The notes under the pieces: model-generated | What the model was told of the DNA's origin: nothing | Seen by the model: only the letters and a program-made list of their open reading frames with translations | Databases searched by the model: none | Position numbers and translations under genes: made by a program | Assembly (NCBI GenBank): GCA_050944355.1 | Contig: JBMNQX010000001.1 | Coordinates: 1-64,000, forward strand | From: UBA4285 sp050944355 | GTDB taxonomy: Bacteria > Bacillota > Clostridia > Lachnospirales > Lachnospiraceae | Length of the DNA stretch: 64,000 bases | Direction: 5' to 3' | Part shown: piece by piece, positions 43,990 to 52,397 of the stretch | How the letters are laid out: every line of letters starts with the position of its first letter | Numbering within the stretch: the first letter of the stretch is position 1

Positions 43990-45042
43990 ATGACAAGACT
44001 TCCGAAAGACAAACTCCCGGAACTGCTGGAGCGGATTTTAAAGCTCGAAAAACTGTATATTCCTGTGGACAAATCCGATAAAGTCTCGGTCTACGAGGAA
44101 TACGGGCCGGACAAGGTGATGTCCGAAAAACTCAACACACTCCGCTCGGCGAAGGATTTCTTCTTCCCGCAGGTTCAGACCATGGCGAAGTTCCGCATGG
44201 AGGGCAAGAAGATCGAAGTGATCGATCCCAGAACGGAGTCTGAGGATTACGTTATTTTCGGCGTGCGCGCCTGTGACGTCCGCTCGTTTGACGTGCTGGA
44301 CCGCGTGTTCCTCGCCGATCCCATCGACACATACTATGAGAACAGAAGAAAACACGCGACGATCGTGAGCTTTGCCTGCTCCGAACCGTCCGAGACCTGC
44401 TTCTGCCACAGCTTCGGAATCGACGCGGCGAAGCCCGGCGGCGACGCCTGCATGTGGATGACAAATGACACCATTTACCTCGAGGGAATTTCCGAAAAAG
44501 GAAAAGCACTTCTCGAGAAGGCTGATCTGGCCGCGCTCGGCGGAGTGACAGACGAGAAGGCAGAGCAGGACGTAAATGCCGAGCAGACAAGAGTCCATGA
44601 AATCCAGAAGAAGATGCCTCTCTACAGCCTGACACCGGCGGACAACCGCAAGAGAGAACTCGAAGTTTTCAATTCTCCGATCTGGAAAGAACTCTCGGAC
44701 AAATGCCTGGGCTGCGGATCCTGCACATTTGTCTGCCCGACCTGTCAGTGCTTTGACATTGAGGATTTCGACAGCGGACACGGCGTTGAGCGCTATCGCT
44801 GCTGGGACAGCTGCATGTATAAGGATTTCACCATGATGGCGGCCGGCACGCCGAGAAAGACGCAGCTCGAGCGCTTCCGCCAGAGATTCATGCACAAGCT
44901 GGTGTACTATCCGATCCGCAATGAAGGCATGTACAGCTGCGTCGGCTGCGGACGGTGCCTGCGGCGCTGCCCGATTCATATGAATATCGTAAAGGTCATG
45001 AAGGCAATGGAGGAGGACGCACAATGCGAAAAGAAGAACTGA
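43990..45042 (+). CDS. flxB: FlxB-like iron-sulfur subunit (AsrA-related)
   Basis: A 350-residue protein (ATG 43990; the ATG one codon earlier is also open) related to subunit A of anaerobic sulfite reductase. It has 'VIFGVRACDVRSFDVLDRVF', 'FACSEPSETCFCHSFGID', then two cluster motifs, 'CLGCGSCTFVCPTCQC' and 'CVGCGRCLRRCP'. It should link the NADH-oxidising FlxA with FlxC. AAGGAGG precedes the start. It overlaps flxA by 19 bases, which suggests a fixed ratio in one complex. Confidence 0.88.
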   Translation: MTRLPKDKLPELLERILKLEKLYIPVDKSDKVSVYEEYGPDKVMSEKLNTLRSAKDFFFPQVQTMAKFRMEGKKIEVIDPRTESEDYVIFGVRACDVRSFDVLDRVFLADPIDTYYENRRKHATIVSFACSEPSETCFCHSFGIDAAKPGGDACMWMTNDTIYLEGISEKGKALLEKADLAALGGVTDEKAEQDVNAEQTRVHEIQKKMPLYSLTPADNRKRELEVFNSPIWKELSDKCLGCGSCTFVCPTCQCFDIEDFDSGHGVERYRCWDSCMYKDFTMMAAGTPRKTQLERFRQRFMHKLVYYPIRNEGMYSCVGCGRCLRRCPIHMNIVKVMKAMEEDAQCEKKN

Positions 45043-45851
45043 TCCCGCGGGTCGGCGTCGTCACGGAAATCCGTCAGGAGACGCCGGACGTAAAGACCTT
45101 CCGCGTTGTCGGAACCGATGGAAAGAAATTGTTTGAACACATCCCGGGACAGTGCGCCATGCTCTCGGTGCCGGGAGTGGGCGAGGCGATGATTTCCATC
45201 ACGTCCAGCCCTACGGTAAAAGAGTACATGGAGTTCTCCATCAAGAAAGTCGGCGTGCTGACGAGCTGGCTGCACTCCATGGAAACGGGACAGGAAATCC
45301 TGATCCGCGGGCCGTACGGAAACGGCTTCCCGGTCGAGACGACTTTCAGGGGAAAAGATCTGCTGTTTATCGCCGGCGGCATCGGCCTTGCGCCCCTGCA
45401 CTCTGTCGTCAACTATGTCAGAGCAAACCGCGAAAACTACGGCCACATCGACGTGGTCTACGGTTCCCGCACCAAGGAAGATCTCGTCGATCTGGAAGAA
45501 ATGAAGAATGAGTGGATGAACGAGAAAGACATGAACGTCTATCTCACCATCGACCGCGAAGAAGAGGGGTGGGACGGACACGTCGGTTTCGTGCCGAACT
45601 ATGTTCAGGAACTCAATTTTCCGACGACTGAAACCGCGATCATCTGCGGCCCGCCGGTCATGATCCATTTCACGCTTCAGGGCCTTCAGAAACTCGGATT
45701 TAAGAATTCACAGGTGTTCACGACGATGGAAATGCGCATGAAATGCGGCATCGGAAAGTGCGGCCGCTGCAACATCGGTGACAAATATGTGTGCAAAGAC
45801 GGCCCGGTATTCAGCTTTGACGAGCTCGGCGAGCTTCCGGACGAGTATTGA
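45024..45851 (+). CDS. flxA: FlxA-like FAD/NAD(H) oxidoreductase
   Basis: A 275-residue ferredoxin-NADP reductase-type subunit, like PyrK and AsrB. Features are 'PGQCAMLSVPGVGEAMISIT' for FAD binding, 'LLFIAGGIGLAPLHSVV' and 'IICGPPVMIHF' for NAD(H), and a C-terminal [2Fe-2S] motif 'MKCGIGKCGRCNIGDKYVC'. It is the entry point for NADH in the Flx module. ATG 45024 follows GGAGGA within flxB; the frame extends further upstream but without family similarity. Confidence 0.93.
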   Translation: MRKEELIPRVGVVTEIRQETPDVKTFRVVGTDGKKLFEHIPGQCAMLSVPGVGEAMISITSSPTVKEYMEFSIKKVGVLTSWLHSMETGQEILIRGPYGNGFPVETTFRGKDLLFIAGGIGLAPLHSVVNYVRANRENYGHIDVVYGSRTKEDLVDLEEMKNEWMNEKDMNVYLTIDREEEGWDGHVGFVPNYVQELNFPTTETAIICGPPVMIHFTLQGLQKLGFKNSQVFTTMEMRMKCGIGKCGRCNIGDKYVCKDGPVFSFDELGELPDEY

Positions 45852-45870
45852 TCTTACGGTGGAGGATATT

Positions 45871-46548
45871 ATGGACAACAAGATGGTAAATATCTATCTG
45901 TTCGGCAAGAAATATGAAGTTCCGGACAATCTTACGATCATGACAGCCATGGAATACTCCGGCTATCAGCTGAAGCGCGGCTGCGGGTGCCGCAACGGAT
46001 TCTGCGGCGCCTGTGCGACGATCTACCGCATCGCCGGACAGCAGGAGCTCAAAATGTGCCTCGCCTGCCAGACGAAGGTCGAGGACAACATGTACGTGGC
46101 CACACTGCCGTTCTTCCCGCTTGTAAAGCAGATCTATGACATCGAAAAGGTAAAGCCGGAGCAGCAGCTGATGATGCAGCTGTATCCGGAAATCTATGCC
46201 TGCATCGGCTGCAATGCCTGCACAAAGGCCTGCCCTCAGGGTCTGAATACCATGCAGTACATCGCGTATGCACAGAGAGGCGACTTCGCCAAGTGCGCGG
46301 AACTCTCGTTTGACTGCGTGATGTGCGGGATCTGCTCAAGCCGCTGTCCGGCCGGCATTTCTCATCCGCAGGTGGCCATGCTTGCGAGAAGACTGAACGG
46401 CCGGTATCTGTCGCCGGAGTCGGGACATCTTGAGAAGCGCGTGAAGGAAATCTGGAATGGCGATTACGAGCAGGCCATGAAAGACCTCATGAGCAAGTCG
46501 GATGACGAGCTGAAGGAAATGTACAACAACCGCGTGATTGAGAAGTGA
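45871..46548 (+). CDS. frdB: fumarate reductase iron-sulfur subunit (soluble, FrdB/TfrB-like)
   Basis: A 225-residue protein. The N-terminal [2Fe-2S] domain has 'GCGCRNGFCGAC' and a fourth Cys in 'MCLAC'; two ferredoxin-type motifs follow, 'CIGCNACTKACP' and 'CVMCGICSSRCP'. Standard SdhB/FrdB has one [4Fe-4S] and one [3Fe-4S] plus quinone-site residues; here both clusters look like full [4Fe-4S]. No membrane anchor gene is next to it. In methanogen thiol:fumarate reductase, TfrB is such a domain fused to an HdrB-like one; in this operon HdrB is a separate gene. ATG 45871 follows GGAGG. Confidence 0.87.
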   Translation: MDNKMVNIYLFGKKYEVPDNLTIMTAMEYSGYQLKRGCGCRNGFCGACATIYRIAGQQELKMCLACQTKVEDNMYVATLPFFPLVKQIYDIEKVKPEQQLMMQLYPEIYACIGCNACTKACPQGLNTMQYIAYAQRGDFAKCAELSFDCVMCGICSSRCPAGISHPQVAMLARRLNGRYLSPESGHLEKRVKEIWNGDYEQAMKDLMSKSDDELKEMYNNRVIEK

Positions 46549-46558
46549 GGAGAGAGAT

Positions 46559-48181
46559 ATGTATCCGGAAAAATTTCAGGAATCGATCCGCAAGGTAGAG
46601 GCCAGAAGAAAAGAAAACGCTGCCATGGAGCCTGTCCGCATGACGGCTGACGAGAAAGACGAGCTGCTGAAGGCATATCATCCGGATTACCGGGAAGATC
46701 AGTTCGAGAAGCTGAAAATCGGCGTAAATGCCGGAGACAAGGCTCCTCACGAGCTGGCCGACATGCTGCAGGCGCACGCGAGAGTACACGAGGGCGATGT
46801 AGATCTGGAGCATCCGGATTACGAGACCGATGTGCTGATTATCGGCGGAGGCGGCGCCGGCTGCTCGGCGGCTATCGAGGCCGATGAGGCTGGCGCGAAG
46901 GTCATGATCTGCACGAAGCTGCGCCCGGGCGACGCCAACACGATGATGGCAGAGGGCGGCATTCAGGCGGCCGACAAAGAAGGCGACAGCCCGATGCAGC
47001 ATTTCCTCGATGCTTACGGCGGCGGTCATTTCGCGGCGAAAAAGGAACTGGTGGCGAAGCTCGTCACGGAAGCCCCGGAAGATATTCAGTGGCTCAATCA
47101 TCTCGGAGTTGAATTTGACAAGACCGATGACGGAACCATGATCACAACTCACGGCGGCGGCACATCCCGCAAGAGAATGCATGCGTGCCGCGACTACACC
47201 GGCATGGAAATCATGAGAACTCTGCGCGACGAAGTCCTGAACCGCAGAATTCCGATCCTTGATTTCACGGCGGCGATTGAAATCATCAAGGACGAAGAGG
47301 GGAGAGCAGCCGGTGCGGTGTTCATCAACATGGAGACCGACGAGCTGATTGTCATCCGCGCCAAAGCCGTCATCCTGGCGACCGGCGGCGCCGGAAGAAT
47401 GCACTATCAGGGTTTCCCGACATCGAATCACTACGGTGCGACGGCCGACGGCCTGGTTCTCGGATACCGGGCGGGCGCAAAGCTTCTGTATGAGGACACT
47501 CTTCAGTATCATCCGACCGGCGCGGCGTACCCGGAGCAGATCTTCGGCGCGCTCGTGACCGAAAAGGTCAGAAGCCTCGGCGCGAAGCTCGTCAACAGCG
47601 ACGGCGAGGTGTTTGTTCATCCGCTTGAAACCCGCGACGTCGAGGCGGCTGCCATCATCCGCGAGACCGGAGACCGCGGCAAGGGCGTCAATACCGGACA
47701 CGGTCAGGCCGTATGGCTCGACAGCCCGATGATCGAACTGATCAACGGCGAAGGAACCATCGAGAAGCGCATTCCGGCCATGTACCGGATGTTTGAGAAG
47801 CGCGGCATCGATATGCGCAAAGAGCCGATTCTTGTATATCCGACGCTTCACTATCAGAACGGCGGTCTGGAAATCAACACGGACTGCATGACAACTGTTG
47901 AGAATCTGTATGCGGCCGGCGAAGTCACCGGAGGTGTTCACGGGCGCAACCGTCTGATGGGCAACTCTCTGCTGGATGTCATTGTATTCGGACGCGACGC
48001 CGGCAAGGCGGCAGGCAGAAAGGCAAAGGAAGTCAGGAGCGGAAAACTTACGCTCGCGCACGTAACTGCGTTTGAAGAGTCAATCAAAGAGGCCGGGATC
48101 AGCACCGAAAAGGTATCACCGAAGCTTCTCCCGAATTATCTCAGAGACAGAAATGTTTACGATGGCCCGAAAATTCAGTGA
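46559..48181 (+). CDS. frdA: fumarate reductase flavoprotein subunit
   Basis: A 540-residue FAD protein of the succinate dehydrogenase/fumarate reductase/NadB family. FAD binding by 'DVLIIGGGGAGCSAAIEADE' (near 92). The active-site blocks are 'TTHGGGTSRKRMH', 'LQYHPTGAAYPEQIFG' and 'LHYQNGGLEI', then 'GGVHGRNRLMGNSLLD' for the substrate Arg. L-aspartate oxidase is the main alternative, but pairing with the Fe-S subunit and fumC argues for fumarate/succinate. About 85 N-terminal residues precede the FAD domain, which is unusual. ATG 46559 follows GAGGAGAG. Confidence 0.9.
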   Translation: MYPEKFQESIRKVEARRKENAAMEPVRMTADEKDELLKAYHPDYREDQFEKLKIGVNAGDKAPHELADMLQAHARVHEGDVDLEHPDYETDVLIIGGGGAGCSAAIEADEAGAKVMICTKLRPGDANTMMAEGGIQAADKEGDSPMQHFLDAYGGGHFAAKKELVAKLVTEAPEDIQWLNHLGVEFDKTDDGTMITTHGGGTSRKRMHACRDYTGMEIMRTLRDEVLNRRIPILDFTAAIEIIKDEEGRAAGAVFINMETDELIVIRAKAVILATGGAGRMHYQGFPTSNHYGATADGLVLGYRAGAKLLYEDTLQYHPTGAAYPEQIFGALVTEKVRSLGAKLVNSDGEVFVHPLETRDVEAAAIIRETGDRGKGVNTGHGQAVWLDSPMIELINGEGTIEKRIPAMYRMFEKRGIDMRKEPILVYPTLHYQNGGLEINTDCMTTVENLYAAGEVTGGVHGRNRLMGNSLLDVIVFGRDAGKAAGRKAKEVRSGKLTLAHVTAFEESIKEAGISTEKVSPKLLPNYLRDRNVYDGPKIQ

Positions 48182-48196
48182 ATAAGGAGAGGGATC

Positions 48197-49156
48197 ATGG
48201 ACAAAAAAATCGGTAGAAAAATCACCATCATCGGAGCTGGTTCTGTCGGCTCGACAATCGCGTATTCGCTCTCTCAGAGAAGCCACGCTTCGGAAATCGT
48301 GCTGATCGATGTCAACACGGCGAGAGCGAAGGGCGAAGCGCTTGATATCGTTCAGGCGACAAGCTTTCGCGATCCGATCCTCGTGAAATCCGGCGACTAC
48401 GAGGCGGCAAAGAATTCCGACATCGTGATCATCACGTCCGGAATCGGCAGGAAACCGGGACAGACACGTCTTGAACTCACCAAGACCAACGTAGGCATCA
48501 TCAAGGAAATCACTCCGCAGATCACGAAAGTCGCTCCGAACGCGCTTTACATCATCGTGAGCAATCCGGTCGACATCCTGACATATGTCTTCACAAAGAT
48601 TTCGGGACTGCCGGAGAATCAGATCATCGGGACCGGCACGATCCTCGATTCCGCGAGACTCAAGTGCATTCTCGCCCAGAAACTCAACATCGCGCAGAAA
48701 AACGTACACGCCTATGTCTTCGGCGAGCACGGCGACACATCGTTCATTCCGTGGTCCACAATCCGCGTATCCGGCGTGAGCATCGACGAGTACATCAGCC
48801 TTGTGAAACAGAAGCATCTCCCGATTGAGCCGATCGACAAGGACGAAATTTTCTATTACGTTCAGAAGTCCGGCGGCGAAATCATCAAGGACAAGGGCGC
48901 GACATTCTACGGCATCGCCGCCTCTGTCATGAATCTTGTGAGCATGCTGACGAGCGCCTATGATTCCATCACCTGCTGCTCGACCATGATGCACGGCGAG
49001 TACGGCGTGAGCGACGTCTGCCTGAGCTGCCTGACCATCATCGGCCCGAACGGCGTCCAGGGCAAGATTCCGATGCCGATGACCAATGAAGAAATTGACA
49101 AGGTACAGCACTCTCAGAGAGTCCTGAGAGAGATCATCGACGGAATTGAAATCTGA
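48197..49156 (+). CDS. mdh: lactate/malate dehydrogenase family protein, probably malate dehydrogenase
   Basis: A 319-residue NAD-dependent dehydrogenase. 'ITIIGAGSVGSTIAYSL' binds NAD; catalytic H178 lies in 'GEHGDTSFIPWS', which is the lactate dehydrogenase form. However, the substrate-specificity position (102 in LDH numbering) is Arg, R85 in 'SGIGRKPGQTRLEL', where LDH has Gln. This Gln-to-Arg change is the classical determinant of malate/oxaloacetate preference. Context with fumC and fumarate reductase agrees. It is the last gene of the operon, before a strong terminator. Automatic annotation would probably say L-lactate dehydrogenase. Confidence 0.85.
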   Translation: MDKKIGRKITIIGAGSVGSTIAYSLSQRSHASEIVLIDVNTARAKGEALDIVQATSFRDPILVKSGDYEAAKNSDIVIITSGIGRKPGQTRLELTKTNVGIIKEITPQITKVAPNALYIIVSNPVDILTYVFTKISGLPENQIIGTGTILDSARLKCILAQKLNIAQKNVHAYVFGEHGDTSFIPWSTIRVSGVSIDEYISLVKQKHLPIEPIDKDEIFYYVQKSGGEIIKDKGATFYGIAASVMNLVSMLTSAYDSITCCSTMMHGEYGVSDVCLSCLTIIGPNGVQGKIPMPMTNEEIDKVQHSQRVLREIIDGIEI

Positions 49157-49181
49157 TTCCGTGACAAATTCACAATAACAG

Positions 49182-49227
49182 GACTGCTGCCTCCGTATGA
49201 AAATGCGAAAGGCAGCGGTCTTTTTTA
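49182..49227 (+). terminator. terminator of the hdr-flx-frd-mdh operon
   Basis: Stem GACTGCTGCCT/AGGCAGCGGTC with a 17-base loop, followed by TTTTTTATT. Confidence 0.9.
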
Positions 49228-49256
49228 TTGACTTTTCTCTATATTGCCATTATAAT
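49228..49256 (+). promoter_or_regulatory. promoter of the nhaC-lanC-like unit
   Basis: TTGACT (49228-49233), 17-base spacer, TATAAT (49251-49256): a near-consensus promoter directly behind the terminator's T-run. Confidence 0.88.
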
Positions 49257-49315
49257 TACCAGTATTCCTACTTAAATACAATGAAATAAGAGCGCAGGAA
49301 AGAAAAGAGGACAAT

Positions 49316-50731
49316 ATGGGAGAGAAAGAGGAGAGTTCCGGGAAAGAGTTCGCAGCCGTCTATGGCGGCGCAGTCGGCGGATCGCTTCCGCTGATTGTCA
49401 TGCTTGCGGCGATGATCATACTGGCGCTTGCCGGCTACCGGTCGACGATGAACTACTGGGTGGCCGGCTATGCCGCGATCATTGTCGGCTTTTTTGTATA
49501 CAAGGACAAAGGCCGCTTTCAGAAGGCTGTGATAGACGGCGTGAGAAGCAATATATTTTCATTCATGCTGATAATTTTTCTTCTCGCGGGCGTTCTGAGC
49601 AAGATTTTTACCGCTTCTCATCTGGTCGAGGCGCTTGTGTGGCTGTTCTCACTGGCGCATATCACACCGGCGATGCTCCCGGCCATCTGCTTTCTGCTCC
49701 CGGTGATCCTTTCGACGGCCACTGGTTCGGCAGCGGCCGCGACGACGACAGCGGCTCCGATTCTGCTCCCGCTCGCCCAGGCCATGGGCGTTGATATCAA
49801 CATCGCCTGCGGTGCGATTCTCGCGGGCGGTGCGTTCGGCGACAACCTGGCTCCGATTTCAGACACGACGATCGCTTCGTCTCTCACACAGGAGGCAAAG
49901 GTGATCTACGTCGTGAAATCCCGCCTGAAATATTCGCTGATCGCCGGTGCGGCGGCGCTAGTGGGCTACATTATCGCCGGCATCACACATTCCGGAACGC
50001 CCGCGGCTGCAGCGGAGGTGGATTCACAGTACGCGTCAAGTCTGGTATTCCTGATACTGCCGGTTCTGATCATTGTGATGATGCTTAAAGGCGCGAATCT
50101 TCTCACAGCACTGATTGTAAATGAAATCATCGGTATTATCATGCTTCTGGTGTTCGGCTACACCGACATCGCGACACTTGTCGCAAAGGATGGGCTGATT
50201 GCCTCAGGATTCAACGGGATGCTCAGCTCTGCCATTTTCATTCTGTTCATCTTCATCATGGTCAGTCTGATCACGGAGGCAGGCGTCCTCGATGCGCTGC
50301 TGAAGTCTCTCAAGCGGTACGCAAAATCTGAGAGAACGGCAGAAATTGTTTCCGGACTTATGGTGTCGCTTCTCAGTATCATGATCAGTTCCGGAACTAC
50401 GGCGATTGCGGCCACCGGACCCATGATCCGGCAGATACTTAAGCCGTTTCACATTGACAGAAACCGCGCCGCCAATCTGCTTGACGGACTGGGATGCGGC
50501 GTCGGATATCTTGTTCCGACGAACGCCGGATGCCTGAATCTGGCGGCGCTGGCTGTTTCCGCCGGCGTGGTGGCTGACGGCTACAATCCGCTTTCATTTG
50601 TCGGATGGAATTTTCACAGCATCGCTCTGACGGTTGTCTTCTGGGCTGCGATTCTGACAGGATGGGGCAGAAAGCACGAGACAAAGGAGTCGCTGGCCGC
50701 GCAGGGCATTGTGGACGATGAGATTTCGTGA
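49316..50731 (+). CDS. nhaC: NhaC family Na+/H+ antiporter
   Basis: A 471-residue membrane protein with about eleven helices. The family core is 'ILAGGAFGDNLAPISDTTIA' (about 168-187), and 'LSTATGSAAAATTTAAPILL' precedes it. NhaC proteins exchange Na+ for H+; the related MleN exchanges malate for lactate, which would be interesting beside a malate dehydrogenase gene but cannot be read from sequence alone. Ribosome site AGAGGA. The next gene follows 19 bases later. Confidence 0.88.
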   Translation: MGEKEESSGKEFAAVYGGAVGGSLPLIVMLAAMIILALAGYRSTMNYWVAGYAAIIVGFFVYKDKGRFQKAVIDGVRSNIFSFMLIIFLLAGVLSKIFTASHLVEALVWLFSLAHITPAMLPAICFLLPVILSTATGSAAAATTTAAPILLPLAQAMGVDINIACGAILAGGAFGDNLAPISDTTIASSLTQEAKVIYVVKSRLKYSLIAGAAALVGYIIAGITHSGTPAAAAEVDSQYASSLVFLILPVLIIVMMLKGANLLTALIVNEIIGIIMLLVFGYTDIATLVAKDGLIASGFNGMLSSAIFILFIFIMVSLITEAGVLDALLKSLKRYAKSERTAEIVSGLMVSLLSIMISSGTTAIAATGPMIRQILKPFHIDRNRAANLLDGLGCGVGYLVPTNAGCLNLAALAVSAGVVADGYNPLSFVGWNFHSIALTVVFWAAILTGWGRKHETKESLAAQGIVDDEIS

Positions 50732-50750
50732 GTGAAAGAAAGGTGGGAAT

Positions 50751-52106
50751 ATGATTTTTGACAGAAACACCATTTTGCGGCCGGCTTCTCCGGATATGTA
50801 CCGGAAAGCCGCCGAAGAGGCGATGGAATATATCAACAGCCGGCGCATCAGCGATGAGCACGGAACGCGTTTTTCGCTGCAGGACGCGCAGGCACAGAAG
50901 CCCTACTATTACGACGAAATCTGCGTGTACTCCGGGAGCAGCGGAATACTGATGTTTCTCCTGTCCCTCTACGATGTGACGGGAAAGAAAGAATATCTCG
51001 CGGAGGCGGAGGAATGCGGCCGGTATCTGCAGTACCGCTGGAATGAAAAGAGAGATCTGCAGAAAAATTTTTCGAAGTTCGCGTTCACGACGGGGTATGT
51101 CGGCGTGTCCGCCGCACTGCTGCAGCTCTACGAAGTGACGAAGAAAAAGACATATCTTGACACCGTGCAGCAGATTGCCGATGCGATTATGAATGAGGCC
51201 AGGAAGCCCGGGGACGGAATCGGTTACACGTGGTCGACGTATCCCGGCATTGTCGGAAACGCCGGAACAATTCTCTATCTGATTGAGGCCGGAAAGACAC
51301 TGAACAGACCGGAGCTGATTTCGTTTGCCGCTGAGGCTGCGAAGTGGTATCTGAACAAGGCAAAAAAATACCCGAAAGGCGGGCGGTATTATCTCGGTGT
51401 CGACCCGAAATATTTCGGTGCCGGAGACGACTATATCGATCCGAATTTCCCGATGGGAACGGCCGGCATTGGATTCATGTTTCTGAAAGTATATGAAGCG
51501 ACGGGTGATGAGACGTTCTTAAAGGCGACAGACGGCATAAAAGAATTCATCGACGCGGCTGCCTCAAAGAGCGGCGACGGAAGCGCGGCTCTCCTGCCGC
51601 ACGCGCTGCCGGACAGACCGGACGTATTTTACCTTGGCTACTGCCACGGCCCTGTCGGCACCTGCCGGTATTTTGACGAGCTGTACAAAATCACCGGAAA
51701 ACAGGAAGACCGCGACTGGGAAATCCGCCTGGCAAATGGCGTTCTTGCCGCCGGAGCCCCGGAAAATCACTCGGAAGGGTACTGGTACACGGCAAATCTG
51801 TGCTGCGGGACCGCCGGCATGGTGGATCTTTTCCTGGGACTGTGGGCCGAGACGAAAGAAGTGAAATGGCTTCACGCCGGCCGGCGCGCCTCCGATCATC
51901 TTCTCGGATGGGCGAGAGACGCGAAGAAAGGCATAACCTGGAACCTCGCGCTTGACCGCGTGAGTCCGCAGGCCGTGACGGCTCCGATCGGCCTGTATGA
52001 CGGCGCTGCCGGGATCGGATGGGTTCTCCTGCAGATGTACACAGCCCTTGTCGGAAACTTTCACACATTCCGGTCGATTGACGATCCGTTTCCGGAAAAA
52101 GCATAA
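50751..52106 (+). CDS. orphan LanC-like alpha/alpha-toroid protein
   Basis: A 451-residue cytoplasmic protein with seven repeated GxxG-type turns, the hallmark of the LanC toroid: 'SGSSGIL', 'TGYVGVS', 'GIVGNAG', 'GTAGIGF', 'CHGPVGT', 'CCGTAGM' and 'YDGAAGIG'. LanC holds zinc by one Cys in a WCYG-type motif and by Cys-His in a CHG motif. Here the two sites read 'GYCHGPVG' (C298-H299) and 'NLCCGTAG' (C351-C352), so the second His is a Cys. No lanthipeptide precursor, dehydratase or exporter is nearby. It is probably a eukaryote-LanCL-like thioether enzyme or an inactive relative; a sugar epimerase-like toroid is the alternative. Co-transcribed with nhaC. Confidence 0.75.
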   Translation: MIFDRNTILRPASPDMYRKAAEEAMEYINSRRISDEHGTRFSLQDAQAQKPYYYDEICVYSGSSGILMFLLSLYDVTGKKEYLAEAEECGRYLQYRWNEKRDLQKNFSKFAFTTGYVGVSAALLQLYEVTKKKTYLDTVQQIADAIMNEARKPGDGIGYTWSTYPGIVGNAGTILYLIEAGKTLNRPELISFAAEAAKWYLNKAKKYPKGGRYYLGVDPKYFGAGDDYIDPNFPMGTAGIGFMFLKVYEATGDETFLKATDGIKEFIDAAASKSGDGSAALLPHALPDRPDVFYLGYCHGPVGTCRYFDELYKITGKQEDRDWEIRLANGVLAAGAPENHSEGYWYTANLCCGTAGMVDLFLGLWAETKEVKWLHAGRRASDHLLGWARDAKKGITWNLALDRVSPQAVTAPIGLYDGAAGIGWVLLQMYTALVGNFHTFRSIDDPFPEKA

Positions 52107-52130
52107 CAGACTGCAGCAGTCGGATAACAT

Positions 52131-52167
52131 AAAAAAGACCGTCTTCTGATGCAGGACGGTCTTTTTA
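52131..52167. terminator. terminator after the LanC-like gene
   Basis: Perfect 12-bp stem AAAAAGACCGTC/GACGGTCTTTTT with an 11-base loop; symmetric, so usable in both directions. Confidence 0.93.
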
Positions 52168-52397
52168 ATACGCCTGGCGGATTCGCACAGCCTGATTCAG
52201 TGAGATTCGGATTCGCCCAGCAATTCATTTATCATACTGAGCCGATGTATATTGCGGGATCCCCAAGAGAAGGTGATATTAAGGCGCAGGGACGGAATAA
52301 AGCGCTCCAGCGCCGATAAATACTGGATTCTTCCGGCCTGCACAATTAAGATAATTTTCACACAAATATAGATATGTGTATGGTAAAATTACAGAAT
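52168..52397 (+). promoter_or_regulatory. intergenic region with relQ promoter
   Basis: A possible promoter is TTAAGA (52346-52351) and TATAGA (52367-52372), spacer 15. Two similar strings, GGATTCGCACAGC and GGATTCGCCCAGC, lie in the first 60 bases. No gene longer than about 20 codons is convincing. Confidence 0.35.

Noticed and set aside
46487..48061. 524-codon - strand open frame opposite frdA
   Set aside because: FrdA is clear on the + strand; the reverse frame has no motif.
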